Positions 6,336-12,976 of a stretch of DNA of 16,336 nucleotides are shown here, piece by piece. Position numbers and translations under genes: made by a program. A model generated the notes under the pieces. The model was not told the DNA's origin. It worked only from the letters and a program-made list of their open reading frames with translations, and ran no database searches. Every line of letters starts with the position of its first letter. The first letter of the stretch is position 1. This DNA comes from JALZAA01 sp036005605 (lineage in GTDB: Bacteria > Actinomycetota > Acidimicrobiia > IMCC26256 > JACDBD01). The stretch lies in contig DASYQJ010000300.1 of the NCBI GenBank assembly GCA_036005605.1, forward strand, positions 1-16,336, given 5' to 3'.

Positions 6336-7523
6336 GTGTCCGCTCGGCGCTTCCTGCTCCTCTTTGTGCTCCTCGCCGGGGTGCGCATCGCGGTCGTCCC
6401 GATCGCACTCGCGTCCGACGCGACGGCGCCGAGCAAGTACCGGATCCTCCCCGGTGACGCCCGGCGCTTCCACAAGATCGCGAGCCACGAAGGGCAGCCG
6501 TATCGGGACTTCGCCGTCGAATACCCGCCGGTGATGGTGGCTGCGATCGACGTGATCGACGGTGGGACGTTCCGGTCGACGACCGTGCGGCTCATGTGGT
6601 CGCAGCTCGTCGTCGACCTGGCAATCGCGGCCGTCGTCGCGTGGGCGTGGGGACGGCGCGCCGGCATCGCCTATCTGGTGATCGGCCTTCCCTTTCTCCT
6701 GTATCCGTTCATCTACCTCCGCCTCGATCTCCTGTCCGTGTTCCTCGCCGTGCTCGGCATCGCGCTCGTTCGCCGACGACATCAGTACGCCGGCGGGGCG
6801 ACGCTTGCCATCGCGTGCTTCGCCAAGCTCTGGCCCGTCGCGCTGGTGCCAGTGCTCATCGTGCGGCGCGCCTGGCGGGCGCTCGGAGCATTCGTCGCCG
6901 TCGGCGTTGCCGGCACCGCGGCGTGGGTTGCGTGGGGTGGCATCGACGGCCCGGTGCAGGTGCTGACGTTCCGCGGCGCGAAGGGCTGGGAGTTCGAGAG
7001 CACGGTCGGGGCGCTCGTGCGGAGCGCCGGTGGTGTGACCCCGCACATCGAACGAGGGGCGTGGCGAGTCGGTGAGGTCACGAGCCTCGTCAGCGGCCTT
7101 CTCGTGCTCGCGGTCCTCGGCGGGGTCGCGGCGGCGTGGTTCCTCGCGTCGCGGGCCAAACCGCGCGGCACGGATGTGCTCGACGGGCTGGCGCCAATGG
7201 CGGCGATCACCGTCTTCCTGGTGCTCTCGCCGCTGCTCTCACCTCAGTTCCTGGTTTGGATGTTGCCGTTCGCGGCGATCGCCGCCGCCCACGGCGAACG
7301 CGTTGTGACGCGTCTCGCATTCGTCGTCTTCGGTCTGAGCGTCGCCCTGCTCGCCCTTCTACCCGAGCTCATCCACGGCGGGACGCTTGCGCTCTTCGTC
7401 CTCATGAGCCGCAACGCGGCGCTCATCGTGTTGCTGGCGGCGCTGGCTATGCGATTGATCCAGTCGTCGGGCTGGCGACGCGCGCCCGCTCAGCTCGCGC
7501 CGGCGACGGAGCTCGCGGCCTGA
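6336..7523 (+). CDS. GT87-family (DUF2029) integral-membrane glycosyltransferase, GT-C fold
   Basis: A 395-residue, strongly hydrophobic protein with about nine or ten membrane segments beginning at RRFLLLFVLLAGVRIAVVPIAL. GT87-type features are present: YRDFAVEYPPVMV in the first extracytoplasmic loop, FAKLWPVALVPVLIVRR in the middle and LSPLLSPQFLVWMLPFAAIAA near the C-terminus. Actinobacterial relatives are polyprenyl-phosphate-sugar-dependent mannosyl- or arabinosyl-transferases that build envelope glycolipids and glycans outside the membrane. The donor and acceptor here are unknown. GTG 6336 is preferred over TTG 6327 because the TTG overlaps the possible -10 box; the start is uncertain by 3 codons. 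It is divergent from nadA, and its TGA lies 10 nt from the converging stop of the DJ-1 gene. Confidence 0.8.
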   Translation: MSARRFLLLFVLLAGVRIAVVPIALASDATAPSKYRILPGDARRFHKIASHEGQPYRDFAVEYPPVMVAAIDVIDGGTFRSTTVRLMWSQLVVDLAIAAVVAWAWGRRAGIAYLVIGLPFLLYPFIYLRLDLLSVFLAVLGIALVRRRHQYAGGATLAIACFAKLWPVALVPVLIVRRAWRALGAFVAVGVAGTAAWVAWGGIDGPVQVLTFRGAKGWEFESTVGALVRSAGGVTPHIERGAWRVGEVTSLVSGLLVLAVLGGVAAAWFLASRAKPRGTDVLDGLAPMAAITVFLVLSPLLSPQFLVWMLPFAAIAAAHGERVVTRLAFVVFGLSVALLALLPELIHGGTLALFVLMSRNAALIVLLAALAMRLIQSSGWRRAPAQLAPATELAA

Positions 7524-7533
7524 CCCGACGGGT

Positions 7534-8190
7534 TCACGGCGTGGCCGCCAGACGTTCCTCGGCCTCGGCGATAACGGTGGACACGAGATCGCGGATCTCG
7601 GCGGGCGCCTTCGAGGGCGCGCCGGTGTCGTGCGGTGGCTGGGGGTCATACTCGATCCCGAGCTGGACGGCCTGCGCGACCTCGGCCCCGTGCAGCCGGT
7701 CGACGAGCGTGAGCGCGAGGTCGATCCCCGCCGACACGCCGGCGGCGGTGGCGACCTTCCCCTCGATCACGACTCGCTCCTCGGTGGGTTGAGCGCCGTA
7801 CGAGCGGAGGTGGTCGTAGGCCACCCAGTGGGTCGTGGCGGGCAGTCCGTCGAGCACGCCGGCCGCGCCGAGCAGGAGCGCGCCGGTGCAGACGGACGTG
7901 GTGTACGTCGTCGTCTCGTGCGCGGCACGTATCCAGTCGACGATCGGTCCGCCCTCGGCGGCGATGCGTCGTGTGATGAGCCCGCCGGGCACGAGCAGGA
8001 TGTCGGGCGCCGGGACCTCGTCGAACGTGTGCGCGAGATCGAAGTGGAGCAGGTTGCTCTCGTCGGCGAGCGCGCCCTTTTTGTCGGCGCACACGACGAC
8101 GTCCGCTCCGGGGACGTTCGTGAACACTGCGTACGGGCCGATGGCGTCGAGGGCGGTGAAGCCGGGATACAGGCCGATGGCGATCTGCAT
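7534..8190 (-). CDS. inhA: DJ-1/PfpI family protein, isonitrile hydratase-like
   Basis: A 218-residue single-domain class I glutamine amidotransferase-like protein. The nucleophile elbow is TSVCTGALLLGAAG with C101 and T102, followed by ATTHW (118-122). D15 lies in LDAIGPY. These are the residues implicated in isonitrile hydratase (InhA) of Pseudomonas putida, which hydrates isonitriles to N-substituted formamides. The C-terminal stretch QLGIEYDPQPPHDTGAPSKAP also follows that enzyme closely. The reading frame is open further upstream into the regulator gene, but ATG 8190 is chosen because it begins the first strand (MQIAIGLYPG) and AAAGGA lies just upstream. It starts 13 nt after the GlxA-type gene, so they likely form an operon. 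Other DJ-1 activities (glyoxalase, chaperone) cannot be excluded without assay. Confidence 0.75.
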   Translation of the reverse strand: MQIAIGLYPGFTALDAIGPYAVFTNVPGADVVVCADKKGALADESNLLHFDLAHTFDEVPAPDILLVPGGLITRRIAAEGGPIVDWIRAAHETTTYTTSVCTGALLLGAAGVLDGLPATTHWVAYDHLRSYGAQPTEERVVIEGKVATAAGVSAGIDLALTLVDRLHGAEVAQAVQLGIEYDPQPPHDTGAPSKAPAEIRDLVSTVIAEAEERLAATP

Positions 8191-8203
8191 GTTGGTGGTC
8201 CTT

Positions 8204-9187
8204 TCAGGAAGCCCGCCGGCTGAAATGCTGGCGGTAGCGATCGGGTGTGGTGCCGAGACGGCGGTGGAACGCGCGGTGCAGGGTCTCGGCGTGCTTGAAG
8301 CCGACGCGTCCGGCGACGGCAGCGACGGTGAGATCGGTCGTCTCGAGCAGCCGCCGCGCTGACTCGACCCGAAGCTCCTCGACGAATGCCGCCGGCGTCG
8401 TCCCGGTCTCACGACGGAACACGCGCGCGAACGTGCGCGGGCTCATGCCGACCCGCTCCGCCAGCGCCTCGACCCCGAGGTTCTCCCCGACGTGGTCGCC
8501 GAGCCAGGCCTGCAGCTCTGCGATGGACGTCGTCGAGGCGCGTTGGGCGCGCAGCTGGGCGCTGAACTGCGACTGGCCGCCGGGTCGCTGCACGAACACG
8601 ACCAGCCACCCCGCCGCCCGGTGCGCGAGCGCCGCGCCGTGGTCGGCCTGCACTACGGCGAGGAAGAGATCGACCCCCGCGGTCACGCCTGCCGATGTCC
8701 AACGGTCGCGGTCGTGCACGTAGATCCGGTCCGGCCGGACGTGCACGTCGGGATGGCGGGCGGCGAGCGCGTCACACGATGCCCAGTGCGTGGTCGCCTC
8801 GTAGCCGTCGAGCAATCCGGCGGCGGCGAGCACCTCCGCACCGGTGCAGACGGACGCGATCCTCGGTGCCCGCGCCGCGACCGCGGCGAGGTCGGCGAGG
8901 AAGCGCCGGTCGAGACGTGCTGTCCGGGTGCCGTCGCCGCCCACGACCACGAGCGTGTCGATCCGGGCACGAGACCGGGCCAGGGCCGCCAGGGACACGT
9001 CGGCGGCGACGGATACACCGCTCTCGGAGCGGACCGGCCGGCCGTCCGGGGTGGCGATCACGGTCTGATACGGGGGCGTTGCCCCGAGACGGGTGGCGGT
9101 GCGCAGCACTTCCGTGGGGCCGGCGAGGTCGAGCAGCTGCAGGCCGTCGAAGGCCACGATAGCGACGTTGTGGGTGGCGGGAGGCAC
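8204..9187 (-). CDS. GlxA-type transcriptional regulator (DJ-1/PfpI domain plus AraC helix-turn-helix)
   Basis: A 327-residue two-domain regulator. Residues about 6-195 form a DJ-1/PfpI-like sensor: VAIVAFDGLQLLDLAGP (8-24), VVVGGDGTR (80-88) and ASVCTGAEVLAAAG (111-124), retaining the elbow cysteine C114. Residues about 222-325 form an AraC/XylS DNA-binding domain with two helix-turn-helix units, VEALAERVGMSPRTFARVF (239-257) and TVAAVAGRVGFKHAETLHRAF (287-307). Homologues control amine, arginine or carnitine metabolism or isonitrile/formamide use, often next to their target. Here the target is presumably the downstream DJ-1 enzyme. GTG 9187 is chosen because the longer open frame would run into uvrC; there is no strong Shine-Dalgarno, so the start is uncertain. 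The sensor domain is a paralogue of the neighbouring enzyme (both have SVCTGA and ATTHW). Confidence 0.85.
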   Translation of the reverse strand: MPPATHNVAIVAFDGLQLLDLAGPTEVLRTATRLGATPPYQTVIATPDGRPVRSESGVSVAADVSLAALARSRARIDTLVVVGGDGTRTARLDRRFLADLAAVAARAPRIASVCTGAEVLAAAGLLDGYEATTHWASCDALAARHPDVHVRPDRIYVHDRDRWTSAGVTAGVDLFLAVVQADHGAALAHRAAGWLVVFVQRPGGQSQFSAQLRAQRASTTSIAELQAWLGDHVGENLGVEALAERVGMSPRTFARVFRRETGTTPAAFVEELRVESARRLLETTDLTVAAVAGRVGFKHAETLHRAFHRRLGTTPDRYRQHFSRRAS

Positions 9188-9213
9188 GAGGACATCATCG
9201 AGGACGGCGCCCT

Positions 9214-9248
9214 TGGCAGCAATGTCAATTTCCTGATGATTCCTGCCA
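9214..9248. promoter_or_regulatory. Candidate operator between the GlxA-type gene and uvrC
   Basis: TGGCAG (9214-9219) and CTGCCA (9243-9248) form a perfect 6-bp inverted repeat around an AT-richer 23-bp centre. Within it, TTCCTG is repeated at 9230-9235 and 9240-9245, one helical turn apart, as AraC-type proteins often prefer. A perfect TTGACA (- strand, 9228-9223) lies inside and could be the -35 of the regulator gene, but no good -10 follows at 17 bp. Autoregulation is inferred from position only. Confidence 0.3.
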
Positions 9249-9263
9249 GTTTCCCGAACCTTG

Positions 9264-9269
9264 GATAAT
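9264..9269 (+). promoter_or_regulatory. uvrC -10 box (GATAAT), leaderless promoter
   Basis: GATAAT matches TATAAT at 5 of 6 bases. It is separated from GTG 9276 by 6 nt, the same spacing as at uvrA. A single CGAAC half-site at 9255-9259 lies upstream, but the other half of a LexA box is absent. Confidence 0.6.
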
Positions 9270-9275
9270 GGGGGG

Positions 9276-11156
9276 GTGATCGCCCGACCGGAGCCCGGCA
9301 CCATCCCCACCGGCCCCGGCGCCTACCTGTTCAAGGACGCCGAGGGCCGGGTCATCTACGTGGGCAAGGCCAAGGGGCTGCGCAGTCGTCTGTCGAACTA
9401 TTTCGGCCCGCCGGCGTCGATGCCCGAGCGCACCCGTCAGATGGTCGCCGTCGCCGAGAGCGTCGAGTGGATCGATGTCAGGAACGAGGTCGAGGCCTTC
9501 TTCCTCGAGTTCAACCTCATCAAGCGGCACCGGCCCCGGTTCAACGTCCGCCTGAAGGACGACAAGTCGTACCCGTTCCTCGCCGTCACCCTCGACGAGG
9601 AATGGCCGCGGGCGATGGTCATGCGGGGCGCCAAGCGCAAGGGCGTCCGCTACTACGGGCCCTTCGCGCACGCGTACGCCATCCGGGAGACGCTCGACCT
9701 GCTGCTGCGGACGTTCCCGATCCGCACGTGCACCCAGGCGAAGTTCGATCGCCACCACCGTCTCGGACGGCCGTGCCTCTACGCGCACATCGAGAAATGC
9801 GCGGCGCCGTGTGTCGGGGCCGTGCAGCGCGAGGAGTACGACCAGCTGGTCGCCGACCTGCTCGAGTTCCTCGACGGCGATCACTCGCCCGTTCTCGACC
9901 GCCTCGACAAGCAGATGCACGGCGCCGCCGACTCGCTCGAGTACGAGCGTGCCGCTCGTGTGCGTGACCAGATCGCGTCGGTGCGCAAGGTCATCGAACG
10001 TCAGCAGATGGTCGGCCCCAAGGAGGAAGACTTCGATTGCATCGGCCTCGCCGAGGATGCTCTCGAGGCGTCGGTGCAGGTGTTCTTCGTTCGGAAGGGC
10101 CGGGTGGTCGGTCGCAAAGGCCTCGTGGTCGACAAGGTCGAGGACCTCGAGCCGGCCGCGCTCGTCGGTCGCATTCTCGAGCAGCTCTACGGCGACGTCC
10201 CGGCGACGGACGTGCCCCGCGAGGTCCTCGTCCCGGTCCTGCCCGACGACTCCGAGCTGTATGAGGAGTTCCTGACTACCGCACGCGGGTCGCGGGTACG
10301 CGTGCGCGTGCCGCAACGAGGCGCGAAGCGTCAGCTGCTCGGCACGGTGACCCACAACGCCGGCGAGGCGTTCGCGCGTCACAAGCTCAAGCGGGCGAGC
10401 GATCACAACGCACGCGCTCGGGCGCTGACCGCGCTCCAGGACGCGCTCGGCCTCCCCGAGGCGCCGCTCCGGATCGAGTGCTTCGACATCTCGAACCTTC
10501 AGGGGACCGAGATCGTCGGCTCGATGGTCGTCATGGAGGACGGCCTCGCGAAACGCTCCGACTACCGGCGCTTCAAGGTCCGCCGGCAGGAGGGCCAGGA
10601 CGACTTCGCGGCGATGGAGGAGGTGCTCACGCGCCGGTTCCGCCGGTACCTCCAGGAGCGCGACGAAGGCGCCCGCAAGGGCAAGCGCTTCGCGTACCCA
10701 CCCAACCTCCTGCTCGTCGACGGCGGGAAGGGCCAACTCGGCGTGGCCGTACGCGTGCTCGAAGAGCTCGGCCTGGAGGAGATCTCGGTCGCGTCCCTGG
10801 CCAAGCGGTTCGAAGAGGTGTACGTGCCTGGCCAGCCGGACCCGCTGCGGGTGCCCCGCGACTCCGAGGCGCTGTACCTGTTGCAGCAGGTGCGCGACGA
10901 AGCGCATCGCTTCGCCATCACGTACCACCGCCAGTTGCGTCAGAAGAAGATGACGAAGTCGGCGCTCGACGAGGTGCCGGGGCTGGGGCCGACGCGTCGC
11001 TCGCGGCTGCTCAAAGAGTTCGGCTCGGTCAAGAAGCTGCGGGAACGGAGCCTCGACGAGCTGCTCGCAGTGAAGTGGCTCCCCGAGCAGGTCGCCCGAT
11101 CGCTATTCGCGCGGCTGCACGGTGAACCTGCGACGATGGATGGTCGCAATGGATGA
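9276..11156 (+). CDS. uvrC: UvrABC system protein C (excision endonuclease)
   Basis: UvrC makes both incisions, 3' and 5' of the lesion, in the UvrB-DNA complex. The 626-residue protein contains a GIY-YIG nuclease domain (GAYLF 15-19, VIYVGKAKGLRSRLSNYF 26-43, catalytic-position glutamate E78 in LEFNLIK). C152, C167, C175 and C179 match the four conserved cysteines of the UvrC iron-sulphur cluster. A UVR motif for UvrB follows (LEYERAARVRDQI). The RNase H-like 5' nuclease contains ECFDISNLQGTEIVGSMVV and LLLVDGGKGQL. A C-terminal helix-hairpin-helix pair is at ALDEVPGLGPTRRSRLL. GTG 9276 is chosen because the -10 box at 9264-9269 excludes the TTG at 9261. The gene begins the uvrC-rapZ-yvcK-glycolysis run and overlaps rapZ by 8 nt. 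Confidence 0.97.
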   Translation: MIARPEPGTIPTGPGAYLFKDAEGRVIYVGKAKGLRSRLSNYFGPPASMPERTRQMVAVAESVEWIDVRNEVEAFFLEFNLIKRHRPRFNVRLKDDKSYPFLAVTLDEEWPRAMVMRGAKRKGVRYYGPFAHAYAIRETLDLLLRTFPIRTCTQAKFDRHHRLGRPCLYAHIEKCAAPCVGAVQREEYDQLVADLLEFLDGDHSPVLDRLDKQMHGAADSLEYERAARVRDQIASVRKVIERQQMVGPKEEDFDCIGLAEDALEASVQVFFVRKGRVVGRKGLVVDKVEDLEPAALVGRILEQLYGDVPATDVPREVLVPVLPDDSELYEEFLTTARGSRVRVRVPQRGAKRQLLGTVTHNAGEAFARHKLKRASDHNARARALTALQDALGLPEAPLRIECFDISNLQGTEIVGSMVVMEDGLAKRSDYRRFKVRRQEGQDDFAAMEEVLTRRFRRYLQERDEGARKGKRFAYPPNLLLVDGGKGQLGVAVRVLEELGLEEISVASLAKRFEEVYVPGQPDPLRVPRDSEALYLLQQVRDEAHRFAITYHRQLRQKKMTKSALDEVPGLGPTRRSRLLKEFGSVKKLRERSLDELLAVKWLPEQVARSLFARLHGEPATMDGRNG

Positions 11157-12024
11157 CCCGTCGACCCCCCTCGACGTCACGGTCGTCACCGGCATGTCCG
11201 GCGCCGGCCGTTCGGCGTCGGCTGACGTGCTCGAGGACCTCGGGTTCTTCGTCATCGACAACCTGCCGCCGGCCCTCATCCCCAAGGTCGCCGAGCTCGG
11301 GCGCGACCGCCAAGGCAGTCGGTTCGCACTGGTCGTCGACACCAGGGCGGGGGAGTACCTGCCCGACCTCGAGTCCGCGCTCTCGGAGTTGCGCGAGACG
11401 GGCGCCCGCACCCGCGTGCTGTTCCTCGACGCCGCCGACGAGGTGTTGGTCCGCCGCTTTGACGAGACGCGTCGCCGGCATCCCGTCGCGGACTCGCACA
11501 GGGTCAGTGAGGGCATCGCCCGCGAGCGCGAGCTCCTGGAAGAGATCAAGGGCCAGGCCGACATCGTCATCGACACGTCCGAGCTCAACGTGCACGAGCT
11601 GCGCGACCGTCTGCGCGAGATCATCGGCGAGCCTGCCGACATGCCGAGCGGCCTCCAGATCAATGTCGTGTCGTTCGGGTACAAGCACGGGCTGCCGCTC
11701 GACGTCGACCTCGTCTTCGACTGCCGGTTCCTGCCGAACCCGCACTGGATCGAGTCGCTGCGTCCCCTCCCGGGTACAGATGCGAAGGTTCGCCGGTACG
11801 TGATGAAACAGGAGGAGACCGAGAAGTTCCTCGAGGAGCTGACGGGACTCTTCTCGCTCCTGCTGCCCGCTTACGTGCGCGAGGGCAAGTCGTACCTGTC
11901 GATCGGTGTCGGGTGCACGGGCGGAAGGCACCGCAGCGTCGTGATCGCCGCCGAGATCGGACGGCTCCTCGAGCGCCTGGGCTTCCGGGCCCGCGTGCAC
12001 CACCGGGATCTCGAGCGTGAGTAA
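11149..12024 (+). CDS. rapZ: RapZ/YvcJ family nucleotide-binding protein
   Basis: RapZ-family proteins bind and hydrolyse GTP/ATP. In E. coli RapZ is an RNA-binding adaptor for glucosamine-6-phosphate synthase sRNAs; in Actinobacteria the role is less clear. The 291-residue protein has an N-terminal P-loop GMSGAGRS (residues 15-22), DNLPP (37-41) and FLDAADEVLVRRFDETRRRHP. The conserved C-terminal domain has VSFGYKHGLPLDVDLVFDCRF, GVGCTGGRHRSV and the terminal HRDLERE. The P-loop carries arginine (R21) where lysine is canonical, a substitution I associate with other actinobacterial homologues. ATG 11149 is chosen as closest to the first strand; ATG 11140 would add three residues. It overlaps uvrC by 8 nt and yvcK by 8 nt, so translation coupling is likely. 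Confidence 0.93.
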   Translation: MDDPSTPLDVTVVTGMSGAGRSASADVLEDLGFFVIDNLPPALIPKVAELGRDRQGSRFALVVDTRAGEYLPDLESALSELRETGARTRVLFLDAADEVLVRRFDETRRRHPVADSHRVSEGIARERELLEEIKGQADIVIDTSELNVHELRDRLREIIGEPADMPSGLQINVVSFGYKHGLPLDVDLVFDCRFLPNPHWIESLRPLPGTDAKVRRYVMKQEETEKFLEELTGLFSLLLPAYVREGKSYLSIGVGCTGGRHRSVVIAAEIGRLLERLGFRARVHHRDLERE

Positions 12025-12919
12025 CCCGGAGTTGCCGTCTGACGGGCCGGCCGTCGTCGCGCTCGGCGGAGGGCACGGGCTGTCGGTCGTGCTGCGAGCA
12101 GCGCGGGAGTACGCCGGGACGATCACCGGCGTGGTGAGCGTCGCCGACGACGGCGGGTCGTCGGGCCGGTTGCGGCGTGACTTCGGCGTTCCGGCGCCGG
12201 GCGACTTGCGCCGGTGCCTGGTCGCGCTGGCCGGAAGCGACACCGTGTGGCGCGACGCCTTCGAGCATCGCTTCGGGGGAGGCGAGCTCGGCGGGCACGC
12301 GCTCGGCAACCTGGTCATCGTCGGCCTGACGGAGACGCTCGGCGACTTCAGCGCCGCGCTCCAGGAGGCGGGCCGGCTCCTCGATGCCGTCGGGCGGGTG
12401 TTTCCGGCGACCGCCGACGCCGTTGTGCTGAAGGCCGACGTCGAGGGCGAGGCGGTCGAAGGGCAGGTCGCCGTGCAGAACAGCGCCGGGCGCATCCGGC
12501 GCGTCGAGCTGGTGCCGAGCGACGCCGTCGCCCCCGCCGAGGCGATCGCCGCGATCGCGAGCGCCGATCACGTCGTGCTCGCGCCGGGTTCGCTCTACAC
12601 CAGCCTGCTGCCGGTCTTGTGCGTCCGGGACCTGCGCGCCGCCGTTGCCGCCGCACCGGGGCGAGTGCTGCAGGTCGCGAACCTCCGACCCCAGCCGCCC
12701 GAGACCACTGGGCTCGACGCCACCGATCACCTGCTGGCAGTCAAGGAGCATGGCGCCCGGGTGGACGCCTTCCTCTACCAACGGGACGGGGCCCTTGCCG
12801 CCGACGACGCCGTGATCCGCGACTGGGGCGTCGACCCCGTCCCGGCCGACGTGGCGCGGGCCGACGGGCTGGTGCACGATCCGGGCAAACTGGCGACGGC
12901 ACTGCAGGCTCTGCTGTAG
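12017..12919 (+). CDS. yvcK: YvcK/CuvA-type gluconeogenesis factor (CofD-like)
   Basis: YvcK proteins bind UDP-sugars such as UDP-GlcNAc. They are needed for growth on gluconeogenic carbon and for normal cell-wall synthesis, and are phosphorylated by PASTA kinases in mycobacteria (CuvA). The 300-residue sequence carries VVALGGGHGLSVVLRAAREY (13-32), VADDGGSSGRLRRDFGVPAPGDLRRCL (42-68), LGGHALGNLVI and LAPGSLYTSLLPVL, all family hallmarks. The GTG start at 12017 overlaps the end of rapZ by 8 nt (GTGAGTAA). In many Actinobacteria whiA follows directly; here gap follows after only 56 nt. Confidence 0.94.
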   Translation: MSNPELPSDGPAVVALGGGHGLSVVLRAAREYAGTITGVVSVADDGGSSGRLRRDFGVPAPGDLRRCLVALAGSDTVWRDAFEHRFGGGELGGHALGNLVIVGLTETLGDFSAALQEAGRLLDAVGRVFPATADAVVLKADVEGEAVEGQVAVQNSAGRIRRVELVPSDAVAPAEAIAAIASADHVVLAPGSLYTSLLPVLCVRDLRAAVAAAPGRVLQVANLRPQPPETTGLDATDHLLAVKEHGARVDAFLYQRDGALAADDAVIRDWGVDPVPADVARADGLVHDPGKLATALQALL

Positions 12920-12940
12920 TCCGCCGGCGCGAAGGAGCAC

Positions 12941-12976
12941 ATGGCTACCGAGCCGAAGACACGGAGGCACATCTGA
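12941..12976 (+). CDS. Possible 11-codon leader peptide before gap
   Basis: ATG 12941 begins MATEPKTRRHI and ends at TGA 12974-12976, which shares a base with the gap ATG (TGATG). GAAGGAG at 12931-12937 precedes it, but only 3 nt from the ATG, which is tight. It could couple gap translation to the upstream genes or be chance. The gap gene has its own GGAGG at 12963-12967. Confidence 0.25.
   Translation: MATEPKTRRHI

Noticed and set aside
6164..6667. N-terminal extension of NadA suggested by the long open frame
   Set aside because: It would run across the nadA promoter and into the divergent glycosyltransferase gene, and the extra residues have no NadA similarity. The region is better explained as a structured leader.
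7523..7533. ACCC-GAC-GGGT hairpin between the convergent glycosyltransferase and DJ-1 gene stops
   Set aside because: Only a 4-bp stem with a 3-nt loop and no U-tract; too weak to call a bidirectional terminator.
9255..9268. Possible LexA box at uvrC (CGAAC followed by CTTG)
   Set aside because: Only the left half-site is present; the right half reads GATAA instead of GTTCG.
9225..10928. 567-codon open frame on the - strand opposite uvrC
   Set aside because: Antisense shadow of a complete uvrC; low-complexity, no family features.
11191..11216. RapZ P-loop with arginine in place of the Walker A lysine
   Set aside because: I associate the same substitution with other actinobacterial RapZ proteins, so it is probably a lineage feature and not a defect in this gene.
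12214..12975. Apparent N-terminal extension of GAPDH running through yvcK
   Set aside because: The upstream part is arginine-rich shadow sequence; the real GAPDH start ATG 12976 has its own GGAGG.
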